A stretch of DNA of 64,000 nt from Neoechinorhynchus agilis (Eukaryota > Acanthocephala), in assembly GCA_051530055.1 (NCBI GenBank), contig CM121342.1:1798001-1862000 (forward strand). Reading direction: 5' to 3'. Position numbers and translations under genes: made by a program. Shown here piece by piece: positions 44,170-54,141 of the stretch. Every line of letters starts with the position of its first letter. Position 1 is the first letter of the stretch. Under the pieces are notes generated by a model. It was not told the DNA's origin. It saw nothing but the letters and a program-made list of their open reading frames with translations, and did not search any database.

Positions 44170-46456
44170 CGCTTATAAGGCTGATCTTTCCTCAGAATCA
44201 TTTCAGGTTATGATATCCGAGAGAAGATTGGACAGCATGGAAAAAATGAGCGTATATATAGGAAGGTGCGAGGTTGATGGAGGATGAATCGAATTAGGAT
44301 TACGAGTGTTGTGCTCGTGTGAAAAGGGGACGACACGTGGTAGAAATTGTGGTGGTAGGGTTGATAGGCATTTTGATTGTTTTATGAAAATAACATTAAG
44401 GCATTCGGTGAGAGGGGGAAAGTCAGCTATGCAAATTTTAGATGCTCTTTTATGAACAATTTCAAGACGGCGGATTAGCGATTTGGAAAGGTTGCAGAAT
44501 ACAGGATAGCCGTAGGCGAGGGAAGGTAAAATAAAGCAGAAGTAAAATTTGTAGAGATCGTGTGAAGGGATTCCTAAATGTGGGATGCGTTTGAGGAGAT
44601 AAATTTTAAAGCGTTGTGCTTGAGGGGTAGAGTGATGTGCGAGTCCCATTTCAAATTTGATTGAAATTGGATACCCAGAATTCTCAGGGAGGTTACTCGT
44701 AGGATGTCACTTAGAAGCTCAGGCGGTGATGTGGCGTTCCGGGAGAGAGGGGACCATTTCGAAGCATTTAGAGAAATTGAGGTGGAGTTTATGATTGGTG
44801 CAGGAATCTCTTATGTGTGTGATTTCTTTAGAATTTAAGGAAAGGGAGAGGTGGGGTGGTGAATGGGTGATGTGGGTGATATCGTCGGCGTATAAGAAGA
44901 GTTTAGGGTGAGAGGAGAGAGGTTTGAGGTTGTTCAGGAAAATATTAAAGAGAAGTGGTGACGGCACAGCACCTTGAGGTACATGCCTTTGGTGAGGGAT
45001 ATACTGATAGAAGAGGTAGAACGGTAGTGAATGTATTGTTTGCAATTGTGAAGATAAGATTCGAGCCAGCAGATCTGCCGCAAGTTGAGACCAAAATCGG
45101 AGCAGGCTCGGACAAGGAGTGAATGGTCCACGAAATCGAATGGTTTCGATAAATCAAGTTGAATGAGACGGGCGACGTGGGAGGGATTATTGTCGAGGTT
45201 ACGTAGGAGAGTGTCATAAACGCAAAGTAGGGCAACGGTTGCAGAAAATTTGGACCGGAAGCCAAATTGTAGGGGTGATAACTTTTCGTGGAGAAGTGAA
45301 AGACGAGATTTGAAACATTTTTCGGTGATTTTTAGAAAGTGCGGTTAGAATGGATATTGAACGGAATGATTTGGTGGAAATAGGATGTTCTTTTTCGGAA
45401 GAAGTATAACTTTAGCAGTTTCAGGCATGCGGTGTTGATGCCATATAAAAAGGTGTGGTTTATAATGTGGGTAAGAGGGTTGAGAAGTTCGGGGATGACG
45501 CAGCGAAGAGCATTTCGGATTGAGAGGATGAATTTCTAGGTAATTTCTTGAGAAAATGTAGTACTTCGTATGGCGAAACTAATGGGAGTACAGGAGAGTT
45601 GAAAGAAGTTTTAGTTGCGAAAGTGAAAGATTGCGTAGAGTCTCACGTTGAACAATGATTGTAATTTGAGTCAGGGCAGTGGTTCTAATTGATAGTTTCT
45701 AAGACATGTTTCAGTTCAGAAGAGATCAAATTTGGGAAGGGGTTCAGTGTTGCGTAGACAAAGAGAGTCCTTGAAGGTCCACCATCATGTAGAATTGCCA
45801 CCTGTATTCGTAAGTGCTTTTTGTAAATGGGGAAAGTTTGGAGAGTTATTTCGATGGGCCTCAGATGCTTGCTTTTGAAAGAGTTTTTAAGGTGGATGTT
45901 GTCCATGGTGGTTCGCGGTTGGAGATCCTAATGAATTTGTCGGGAATTGTCGAAGTTAGTGAGTTTTTTATCATTGAGGTGAGGGAGGGCATGTCCAAGG
46001 AAGGGTCATTTGTGTTTTCAGAATGGGATTTACGGATGTTAGAGTTGAACAATTTTAAAAAAATTTGGATTTGATGATCACGTTTATCCCAAACGGGTAA
46101 ACCTGGAAATTTCATAGGCTGAGGTAGGGTGCGGGAGCAATAAGGGCAGAAGAGTGGTCAGAGTTCGCGGGGGGGAGGGAATTTAGAGACTGATGAGTAG
46201 TCGTCGATAAGTGTGAAAGCAAGTGTAGATTCCTTCTCCAGGATCTGAGATTGTGACCCATGATTGGAGAGCGATTGCTCTCGCACTTCTTGAGCCAAAA
46301 AGATACACGTATATAGTTAAGTGGCCGTGTGTTACCATCCTCACGAACTCCACGGTCATCGGGAGGATCTGGAGGTGTCGAGACTGATTTTGGAGTTTCA
46401 ACGGCCTTTTTCGCTGCAACGAAAACTGCGTAAGAGTACAACGATCACTCGCTCGA
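44170..46456 (-). mobile_element. Jockey/CR1-type LINE, ORF2 part, 5'-truncated and frameshifted
   Basis: On the minus strand from the right: end of the AP endonuclease ('NSDHSSALIAP', near 46,150), a linker with 'PPWTTSTLKTL', then reverse transcriptase with 'FDFVDHSLLVRACSDFGL' (45,130), 'PQGAVPSPLLFNIFLNNL' (44,970) and the catalytic 'LYADDITHI' (44,890). The C-terminal domain has 'YKFYFCFILPSLAYGYPVF' and 'RRLEIVHKRASKIC', ending at 44,203. The pieces lie in different frames, so the element is dead. The 5' end at 46,456 is cut within the endonuclease and joins satellite sequence directly, as expected for a 5'-truncated insertion. Confidence 0.85.
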
Positions 46457-48575
46457 AAAAACACCAAGACTACATTTCAGTTTCGTTTTGAGAACGAAGG
46501 AATCAATCGTAATCATGGGATTTCATACGTTAAGTCTTGAGTTCGTTGGCGTATTCATCCGTGTTCCATAAAGGCAAAACCAGCATTCATCACAAATAAT
46601 TGGATTCCTCACGCGGACGAAACTTCAAATTCGTGTTGAAAACGATGGAATCGGTCGTAATCATGGTATTTCATACGTTAAGCCTTGAGATCGTTCGCAT
46701 ATTCATCCGTGTTCCATAAAGGCAAAACCAGTATTCGTAACAAATCACTGTAGCTTTAATCTCAAACAACGAACATAATGGCGACTCTTCGGTTTCGTGT
46801 TTAAAACCATTTATACGTTTTTATTCAATGGATTGTATACCTTAAGCCCTGACTTCTAGAACATGTTTATCCGTGTTCCATAAAGGCAAAACCAGTATTC
46901 GTAACAAATCATTGGAGGCTTCATGCGGAACAGAAAACAACAAGACGACACTCAGTTTGATGTTGAGGACGAAGGAATCGATCGTAATCATGGGATTTCA
47001 TACGCTAAGTCATGAGTTCGTTGGCGTATTCATCCGTGTTCCATAAAGGCAAAACCAGTATTCATACCAAATCACTGTACCTTTAATCTCAAACAACGAA
47101 CACAATGGCGACTCTTCGGTTTCGCGCTTAAAACCATTTATACGTTTTTATTCAATGGATTGTATACCCTAAGTCCTGACTTCTAGAACATGTTTACCCG
47201 TGTTCCATAAAGGCAAAACCAGTATTCGTAACAAATCATTGGAGGCTTCATGCGGAACAGAAAACAACAAGACGACACTCAGTTTCGTGTTGAGAACGAA
47301 GGAATCGATCGTAATCATGGGTTTCATACGTTAAGTCATGAGTTCTTGGCGTATTCATCCGTGTTCCATAAAGGCAAAACCAGTATTCGTAACAAATCAC
47401 TGTAGCTTTAATCTCAAACAACGAACACAATGGCGACTCTTCGGTTTCGCGCTTAAAACCATTTATACGTTTTTATTCAATGGATTGTATACCCTAAGTC
47501 CTGACTTCTAGAACATGTTTACCCGTGTTCCATAAAGGCAAAACCAGTATTCGTAACAAATCATTGGAGGCTTCATGCGGAACAGAAAACAACAAGACGA
47601 CACTTCAGTTTCGTGTTGAGAACGAAGGAATCAATCGTAATCATGGGTTGTATACCTTAAATCCTTACTTCTAGAACATGTTCATCCGTGTTCCATAAAG
47701 GCAAAACCAGTATTCGTAACAAATCATTGGAGGCTTCATGCGGAACAGAAAATACCAAGACGAAACTTCAAATTCGTGTTGAAAACGATGGAATCGGTCG
47801 TAATCATGGGATTTCATACGTTAAGCCTTGAGATCGTTCGCATATTCATCCGTGTTCCATAAAGGCAAAACCAGTATTCGTAACAAATCACTGTAGCTTT
47901 AATCTCAAACAACGAACATAATGGCGACTCTTCGGTTTCGTGTTTAAAACCATTTATACGTTTTTATTCAATGGATTGTATACCCTAAGCCCTGACTTCT
48001 AGAACATGTTTATCCGTGTTCCATAAAGGCAAAACCAGTATTCGTAACAAATCATTGGAGGCTTCATGCGGAACAGAAAACACCAAGACGACACTTCAGT
48101 TTCGTGTTGAGAACGAAGGAATCGATCGTAATCATGGGATTTCATACGTTAAGTCTTGAGTTCGTTGGCGTATTCATCCGTGTTCCATAAAGGCAAAACC
48201 AGTATTCGTAGCAATTCATTGTAGCTTTTATCTCAAACAACGAACACAATGGCGACTCTTCGGTTTCGTGTTTAAAACCATTTATACGTTTTTATTCAAT
48301 GGATTGTATACCCTAAGTCCTGACTTCTAGAACATGTTTATCCGTGTTCCATAAAGGCAAAACCAGTATTCGTAACAAATCATTGGAGGCTTCATGCGGA
48401 ACAGAAAACAACAAGACGACACTCAGTTTGATGTTGAGGACGAAGGAATCGATCGTAATCATGGGATTTCATACGTTAAGTCTTGAGTTCGTTGGCGTAT
48501 TCATCCGTGTTCCACAAAGGCAAAACCAGTATTCGTAACAAATCACTGTAGCTTTAATCTCAAACAACGAATACA
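46457..48575. repeat. Dimeric ~327-bp satellite, right block
   Basis: The marker CTTCTAGAACATG recurs at steps 327, 324, 164, 327 and 328 bp (46,851; 47,178; 47,502; 47,666; 47,993; 48,321). It has the same two-half structure as the left block. At 47,640-47,666 one half-unit runs into another of the same kind (CATGGGTTGTATACC), the second half-unit loss in this array. Copies are very similar to one another. The array ends near 48,575. Confidence 0.92.
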
Positions 48576-49038
48576 AGGGCGACTTATCTTGTCGGCCGAT
48601 GAACTTGACACTTCAGTTACTCGTTTAAATGCTACAAAGTAATTCCGCATTGTAAGAATGGACTCTTCTTTTTGCACTTGAGACGCCCATGAACATGATT
48701 TTATTGATGTAGTCACGTGGAAGAGTGATACCGACCTCCAAGACTTATCTATCTACGACAGGGACGTCTATTTTGCCAATAGCATCAGGCATCACACTTT
48801 CTCCCAACAGCTAGATCTTCTCCATTGTCTGTCACATTTAATGATAGACATGTCAACATATGAAATGAAGGCACGTCTCCACATTTGCACATAATGCCAC
48901 TGGTGGCAGCCGACCTAATCAGCCTACCCTCAATCCCTCGCGTTGCTTCTATTTTTCGCGCGTATATTCTGCCTCTCATCCACACACATACACATAAATA
49001 CGGTCCTTTTCGATCCATCCTCTCACAAATCCCAGACA
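48576..49038. other. Region upstream of the ML-domain gene
   Basis: No coding frame is convincing. A GC-rich stretch with GCGCGTATATTCTG (48,957-48,970) lies about 75 bp before the start codon and could hold the promoter. CCCAG ends 3 nt before the ATG. Confidence 0.4.
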
Positions 49039-49555
49039 ATGCATCTCCTGCTCTTCTCTCTTGCTGCCATCATGAGCTTTGCTCTGGCTGAAGTTCCTAT
49101 TCATCTAGTTGGCGATGAGATCCGTGAGTGCACAGTGCCCGGCAAACATCGAGTAATCAGCACACGGATCGATGCGTGCCACTCATATATCGACGGAGTC
49201 TGCTATTTGGCAACTAATAAACGAGCGATTCTTACCACTGTATTTGCCAGAGGAAACCTCGATGACCGAGCCGTCGATGGGCTCAGTGTGATTCCTACTG
49301 TCAAAATCCCATATGGAGACGTTGTAGAACGAAAGGAACCAAAAGATAGCTATGTGGTTACCTGCGATCTTAAGACTTGCACATTGGTTCATGACTTTGT
49401 CATTGAGGATGTTTACCCCAAGGTTCGTCCATAAGATTAATTTAAACCTAAACATTTTGTTTTAGATTGAAGTCGAGATCGATTACGGAGTCTTTAGGCG
49501 AATGAGCCCTGATAAAGTATTTTGCTTTAAACAACCAGTCAAAATCGTTGGATGA
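49039..49555 (+). CDS. Secreted ML-domain (NPC2/MD-2-like) lipid-binding protein
   Basis: Exons 49039-49422 and 49466-49555 (43-bp intron, CAAG|GTTCG...TTTTAG) give 157 residues. The signal peptide 'MHLLLFSLAAIMSFALA' is followed by a mature beta-sandwich of normal ML length. Cysteines fit the family: 'RECT', 'DACHS', 'GVCYL', 'VTCDLKTC' and the late 'KVFCF'. The ending 'KVFCFKQPVKIVG' parallels the NPC2 end 'LFCWEIPVQIV'. ML proteins bind sterols, fatty acids or lipid A in lysosomes or outside the cell; NPC2 itself moves cholesterol. Which ligand this one binds cannot be read from sequence. The segment 'FARGNLDDRAVDGLSVIPTV' is typical of divergent invertebrate members. AATAAA is at 49,605. 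Confidence 0.85.
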
Positions 49556-49610
49556 GCGAAGTTAAAGACAACATTAGGGGATCAGGACTGAGCTTAAAAG
49601 AAAAAATAAA

Positions 49611-50290
49611 GTTGTTCTAAATGTTGGCCATAGGTTTGGCATAGTGAAGTGGAAAATTATCAATTGCATTTGATCTTTACATGCACTTCAACGAAAGTTT
49701 AATGCGGCGAAATGACTAAAAGAACTACAAACGGTCGAAAATCCTATAAAGGAATGATTACTGATCATCACATTTATGATTAATTCACAGCGTTGTTTAA
49801 ATCTTTTAGCGGACTTATTGGATGAAATTGAGATAGATTACTAAAAAAGGTTGCAGTTTTAAAAGTAATACCTTGTGAAAAGGGTTAATCAAGGCTAAAA
49901 TAGGTGGTTAATTGGTAAATAAAAATTTGCGAGTCAGAAATAATTTTATTAATTTTATAATAGTACAATTTTTTCTGCATTACATTTTGAATTTTCGGGG
50001 AGTCGACAAATCACATTTAGTGTTCCTCCTTAACATGCATTATTTTTTAACTAAATGCTTTCAATGGTTTCTTAAATTTTGATTTCAAGAAATAATAAAT
50101 ACAGCCCAAATGCAGCGAATCTTTAAAAAAATTACTCACATAGCATTTTCAATAATCGGACCAAAAGTATCCAAATGTGATAACTATCGTGGAACATAGG
50201 TAGTATTTTGTAAATTTCTAATAAGTGTCAAGTTTTTGTTAATAATCCAGTTAGGACTTTTTGTCATCGTTTAAATCATTTATGAAGTCC
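49611..50290. other. AT-rich intergenic region
   Basis: No gene or notable repeat is visible. A 68-codon plus-strand frame starts at 50,292 but partly overlaps the better-supported minus-strand frame. Confidence 0.35.
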
Positions 50291-50435
50291 GATGTTTTTG
50301 GAAGAAATTTTAAATACGACTTTGATTAATGGTACTTGCCAAGTTTATCAACCCCAAGCCGCCTTTTATCGCCCATTCGTTACTTTTATCGGAATCTCAC
50401 AATTAAAGTACAACAATCTATTAAGCCATTCTCAA

Positions 50436-50756
50436 TCATTGCCTCCTATTGGTCCAAACGACACTGTCGTCATCGATACACACTGCATCACATTGTAGAG
50501 AAAATCCTTTAGATTGCATCGGTACGAATTGTTTAGTTCCCAAATGGTATTTGAGATACTTGATAACAATTGATTCATCAATTTCTGATGGTCCAGTTCC
50601 AATCATCTTACTTGCTGTTCTAAAATTCGATCTTTTATTTGTCTTAAAATAGTACAAGGCTCGATATTGAAGCCGATGATCCCTTTGAGAACTGATGTGA
50701 ATTGCTAGACACCCAAGATACATCAGAACTTTAAAAGAAGAACATAGTGACTGCAT
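50436..50756 (-). CDS. Possible N-terminal exon of an APC7-like protein
   Basis: The frame of 106 codons starts at ATG 50,756, ten nt after a CTTTAG acceptor. Its start resembles the N-terminal TPR part of anaphase-promoting complex subunit 7: 'FKVLMYLGCLAIH', 'YRALYYFKTNKRSN' and 'GPSEIDESIVIKYLKYHLGT', compared with human 'YRNAVSKYTMALQQKK' and 'PSEIEVKYKMAECYTML'. This is a weak, memory-based match. The frame stops at 50,436 and I could not find the following exons, so the gene may continue left through an unseen splice or be a remnant. Its start overlaps the end of the upstream gene by 34 nt on the same strand. Confidence 0.35.
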   Translation of the reverse strand: MQSLCSSFKVLMYLGCLAIHISSQRDHRLQYRALYYFKTNKRSNFRTASKMIGTGPSEIDESIVIKYLKYHLGTKQFVPMQSKGFSLQCDAVCIDDDSVVWTNRRQ

Positions 50757-52059
50757 TCCGAAGATTCTAAAGCTTTTTTATGATGCCCATCAAGTTTCTG
50801 TAAAACTTCGGTCAAAAGTCTCTTATTCACTAAACCAGCCAAGACTGACATTGAAAGTGCAATACTTATGGCTTTGTAGTTGTCGTGGGTTTTTAAAGGA
50901 GTGAACAATGAAGGAGTCAAACGTTGTCGTTGATTCCGTGTTCGAATCCGACGGTCATCGAGATTCATTGTTTTACTTCGAACGATCGGTAAAGAGTTTC
51001 TTTGATTATCGAGCTCTCCTGAAGGACTTGCTAAATCTTCATCCAGAGAATCCATTTCGTTTTCCTTTGCCCCTTTATAATCGAACAATCGGGCTCGATC
51101 GTCGCTCATGCTTCTCCAACACGTAAAACTAAGACCGCCTTTACTTTTCCGAAATGTGGGATATTGATTGATTTGATCGTTGGGTAAAGGATCAATCGGA
51201 AGGGATTGAACGTCCTGATTTCTACAAATGAAACGCTCCAATCTCGATCGAAATAACTGTGACAGAGTTTCAAAGTCGCATTGAGGGATGAATTTAAAGA
51301 GTTCAACTAGCACACCGAGCATCGTGACGCTCGCCTCTTTTGGTTTGATATTTTCAAGATCTTCTTTGGCGGTAGGAAGCGAACGTATAGCTGCCTTAAG
51401 CGTGGGTGATGGATCGCTTGACATATCGGACAAAAATCGAGCGCAAGTCTGGTGATTTTTGACACAATCCAAGATTGGCAAAACCATTTTGCTCTCGTCT
51501 ACAATATCATCTCCGTCGTCTCACTTTTGCTTCGTTCCCCCTTATTTGCAGAAGTGAAACTTAAAACTATGATAGTTCCGGATAATTCATTTCTACCGCT
51601 AAATCCGAAGTTTTCAAATTCAAATTCCTTAAAGTAAAAGAGAAGAATGAGAGCGAAGATGTATCCAGTCACGAGATCCGAGTCGATTTGGTGAATGAAA
51701 TGAAAAGGCGAAGAATTCGATGTAATGCTGGAGTGTTCCATCACAACACGTGAATGAATCAAAGAGCAATGCGCAATCAGTGAATTAAGCCAACTTTTCA
51801 GAGCTGAGCACCAATCATACCATGAACCGTGTACTTTACATAAAGACGTAGTGATTCCAAGCACTTCAGCCTCCTTTGACCGAATGAGTTGTATAGGCAG
51901 ATTTTCAAAACAATGTAGAAGGATTTGAGCGTCCATGTTGACCTGAAGATCACACGATAAAGCAGCCATTTTCTCTAGGGAAATTCTATTTAAACGTTCA
52001 ACAATATCGTCTTCTGATTTAACGGCTTCATACCAATTTAGCCTTGATTCACTTTCCAT
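50723..52059 (-). CDS. Unknown helical protein
   Basis: Two exons (52059-51597 and 51498-50723; 98-bp intron GTAGAA...TTGTAG) give 412 residues in frame. I recognise no family. The N-terminal half is helical ('EKMAALSCDLQV', 'SWYDWCSALKSWLNSLI') and ends in a hydrophobic stretch 'TGYIFALILLFYF' (about residues 130-142), which could be a buried helix or a single membrane span. The second half has helical repeats ('VTMLGVLVELFKFIPQ') and a charged, Ser/Arg-rich linker ('DDRARLFDYKGAKENEMDSL') that looks disordered, then a short helical end. CATTTCAG lies 5 nt before the start codon, supporting ATG 52,059 over the longer open frame. No signal peptide. Confidence 0.55.
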
Positions 52060-52549
52060 TGGTTCTGAAATGTGCAACCGGTTTGAAAGTGATTTTATAA
52101 GGGAATATGATATCGTAATTGTTAGGGATTGTTTCTGGTTTAAATACCTTTTATAGCTTGATACCAAAAACATTTGTTGATTTCCCTTTTCGGTGAATTT
52201 CCAAACCACAAAATAATACAATTGGCAAATCTGCTTATAAATAAAATACATGAAACGTTTTAGGGCAAAATTATTATTGGCATTTATGAGCTTTTATGTT
52301 TAACGTCACATTAATGGTTTCATCCTGTGTGGAAGAGAATAAGTCATAAATGTAAACAAGAGTTATGCCGTGGATGATGCAATTTTAGACGTGAATTTAC
52401 GATGCAAGGAAAAACGTTCTTAGGATTTAAGGTGAAAAAACTGCGAAGCACTATCGGTTATGTTCGTCATAATCGTAACTCTAATTTTCTGTTTTTTCAC
52501 CAAAAACGTTCCAGATTTTAGGCTATGATTTAATTCAAGGGAAAAGATA

Positions 52550-52730
52550 CTTCCTTTTGATAGTTATAGCACTCCGGAGTTAAATTTACTACCTTATTTC
52601 CGATACTACACGTCTGAGAATTCTGACATTAATAAGGTTTGCCATTATTTGTGAGTTTTCCAGACGAAATATCGGTAATAAATTAGTTAATTTAACTCCG
52701 GGGTGGCAAAACTATCAACAGGGAGAAGAG
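52550..52730. repeat. Fold-back element with ~60-bp arms
   Basis: The left arm TTTTGATAGTTATAGCACTC-CGGAGTTAAATTTACTA pairs with the right arm TTAGTTAATTTAACTCCGGGG followed by TGGCAAAACTATCAACAG. The loop contains TACACGTCTGAGAATTCTGAC, shared with 11,757. This is the best-preserved copy of the most widespread short repeat family in the window. Confidence 0.75.
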
Positions 52731-52750
52731 TTTTCTATATTTTCAGTCAC

Positions 52751-52943
52751 AAAACCAAACTAATCAAGGTAGAATTTTATTTTACCGCCTACAAAAATGT
52801 ATTACAGAAAGCATAAATTAAAAGCTAATTAATTACGAACTTTCAAATAAGGGCAAATCTTGATGATGTTGGATTTGTCCGGCGAAATATCGATAATAAT
52901 TAGTCAATTTAACTTTGGGGCGGCAAAACTACCAAAAGGAAGT
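52751..52943. repeat. Dispersed repeat, near-identical to 12,010-12,201
   Basis: Same content and order as the copy beside INTS7, including the hairpin core CAAATCTTGAT...GGATTTGTCC and the arm ending GGCAAAACTACCAAAAGG. Confidence 0.75.
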
Positions 52944-52990
52944 TGAGTTTTCTATATTTTCAGTCGCATAATCAAATTAATCAAGATACA

Positions 52991-54141
52991 ATTTATGCAA
53001 AAATATATTGTAACGGAAAGCATAGGCAGAAATCTAATAAACTGCGATTTCGAAATACATTATCGGGTTTTTAAACACTTTTAGATTAGGATATTTTTTT
53101 GTCAGACGCATATCCCCAGAATTCAGGGCTTGAAAAAAATTAGCTTGAACTTCAGAGTACCACGAAGTAGGCAAAATCCAATATCTACTATACACATTTA
53201 AATGTTTTCCTTTACAACAATAGCCACTTTGAGTTTATCGGCATAATTTACATTGAATAGTATATTTGAAATATACGATCTCGCAAATCACAAATCAGGC
53301 AACATTGGTTTGTAGAGGTTTCACAACTAGTTTTTATCCGGTCTAATTGCCAGATAATGGTTCTAGAAACAAAAACCTCCGTGATATCTAAAACGCTTCT
53401 TATAGAGCACGCCGAAATCCCCTATGACAAACGAATTTAATAGCAAGCCCAAAAGGCAACAAGTGAAAACTCGAACTACTCTTCTCATTAGTTTCCAAAA
53501 ATGATATAACCTTATTAAAACTTGAAGAGTCCATAAATATCCATAAAAAGCTACAAATTAAATTTTCTCGGTTTAAAATCGACTATCCTGCCAACATATT
53601 GATTTTTCATCTATTTGTGCACAAGATCTTCAGCACAGATGAAATCGATTGTGTGAACGGAGTATTAACGACGAACAATTTCTCGTAAATCTTGAGGTAT
53701 TTTAACACGCAACTCGCGCCAATTGATAACAAGACAAGAGCTGGAATCCTATGCCGTTTTAAATACTCCTGCCGGCGTTAGTAAATGCCAATTTTCTGTT
53801 GTTATCCAGCGCAAACGCCGAACCAGCTTGGCAAACTTATGGCACGAAAATGTCGACGCGAATAAGAGCGCCGGAGTAGATGTTCGTGGTACCCGGTACT
53901 TACTGAAATGCGTCATATCACGCGAGGGGAACGAATAAATTTTCCTGGGCCTTTACAGGTGGAACGGACTTTTATTAACGTTCTTATGTTTAAGCAAATC
54001 TGGTCCGGATCCTGGAGCTTAAGGCATATCGGTGTTTGCAAATTTATGTAGATGGCTCGTAATACTTCTGTCAGACTCCTTTATACTCTAAAATGGAGTA
54101 AAATCAATTCAAACCACAATTCACAATCTTAAAATTCTTTT
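52991..54141. other. Intergenic region downstream of ASCC3
   Basis: No repeat or clear gene. A 71-codon plus-strand frame at 53,723-53,938 has a protein-like, basic composition ('VVIQRKRRTSLANLW') but no homology that I recognise and no splice context. Confidence 0.35.

Noticed and set aside
50292-50498. 68-codon plus-strand frame with protein-like composition
   Set aside because: It partly overlaps a minus-strand frame with (weak) APC7 similarity. No splice context or homology was found, so I left it uncalled.
53723-53938. 71-codon plus-strand frame between ASCC3 and the repeats
   Set aside because: No homology and no flanking splice or poly(A) signals; isolated short frame.
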